In this document: in pieces, positions 63,544 to 63,631 of the stretch
How positions within the stretch are numbered: the stretch's first letter is position 1
Layout of the letters: each line of letters begins with the position of its first letter
Position numbers and translations under genes: made by a program
Notes under the pieces: model-generated
What the model was told of the DNA's origin: nothing
What the model saw: only the letters and a program-made list of their open reading frames with translations
The model's database searches: none
Assembly: GCA_026706395.1 (NCBI GenBank)
Contig: JAPOYU010000091.1
Span: 1-63,631 of the forward strand
Length of the DNA stretch: 63,631 nt
Reading direction: 5' to 3'
Origin: Chloroflexota bacterium
GTDB taxonomy: Bacteria; Chloroflexota; Anaerolineae; Aggregatilineales; Phototrophicaceae

Positions 63544-63576
63544 TGGGATTTCGCAGTTTGATGCTGCTACGGCTTG

Positions 63577-63631
63577 TGGTGCCGGAGGTGGGAGTCGAAC
63601 CCACACACCCGAAGGTACACGAGTTTGAGTC
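63577..63631 (-). tRNA. tRNA-Leu (anticodon CAA), 3' part only
   Basis: The window ends inside this gene. On the minus strand the visible part gives loop CTCAAAC with anticodon CAA, the 3' side of the anticodon stem (TCGTG), a long variable arm (class II: TACC/GGTG around TTCG), T stem GTGGG/CCCAC with TTCGACT loop, acceptor strand CTCCGGC, A as discriminator and an encoded CCA (63577-63579). Class II shape and CAA anticodon give leucine. The 5' half lies beyond base 63631. Confidence 0.9.

Overview
The window looks like a chromosomal piece of an uncultured bacterium, most likely a Chloroflexota (Anaerolineae-like) member. The reasons are an SH3-domain protein with a Thr/Pro-rich tail, a Liv-type transporter operon with tandem binding proteins, STAND/NACHT and TIR proteins with HEAT repeats, many GTG/TTG starts, and a moderately GC-rich composition. 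The phylum is an inference; there is no rRNA here. I see no insertion sequence, integrase, phage gene or CRISPR array. A partial class II tRNA-Leu(CAA) lies at the right edge.

Layout. 1-6.9 kb: SH3-domain protein fragment, a two-membrane-anchor protein of unknown role, a principal-type sigma factor, a PLP aminotransferase, an MFS transporter and TrmB. 6.9-11.1 kb: a zinc M16 peptidase with its inactive partner, a TfoX C-terminal-domain protein and FabF. 11.1-14.8 kb: a redox block on the minus strand in which two genes are each cut into two open frames by an in-frame TGA. Both TGAs sit in known redox motifs (U-G-S-C and C-x-x-U), and both are followed at a suitable distance by a hairpin with a GU apex. 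I read them as selenoproteins: a UGSC protein, encoded next to a thioredoxin-like partner, and an AhpD-like peroxidase. 14.9-17 kb: an alpha/alpha-toroid protein and a glycosyltransferase. 17.3-25.8 kb: a branched-chain amino-acid type ABC operon (two binding proteins, LivH, an extended LivM, LivG, LivF) ending in an APH-fold kinase. 25.8-26.7 kb: an EamA exporter.

26.8-35.6 kb holds the most defence-like block: TIR-NTPase-HEAT, TIR-FGE, a small protein and a NACHT NTPase, all co-directional. The small protein and the NACHT protein share a short G-H-V-[VI]-F-A-G-x-D element, which suggests they contact each other. No closely matching named defence system came to mind, so this is the best candidate for an undescribed system.

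35.8-63.6 kb is mostly metabolic: sugar dehydrogenase, duplicated coiled-coil membrane protein, ManA, ClpB, Trm112-like protein, a secreted glycoside hydrolase, a flippase-like membrane protein, a Rieske oxygenase, an M50-type membrane protease with a tandem pseudoprotease copy, a P1B-4 metal ATPase, an acyl-CoA ligase, UDP-glucose dehydrogenase, PurB, agmatine deiminase, Nfu N-domain protein, FmdB zinc ribbon, a dihydroorotate-dehydrogenase-like pair, two glycosyltransferase-39-like membrane proteins and a PduO-type cobalamin adenosyltransferase. The PurB/agmatine deiminase gap is about 660 bases long and holds a near-consensus promoter followed by a set of A-tract hairpins with differing arms.
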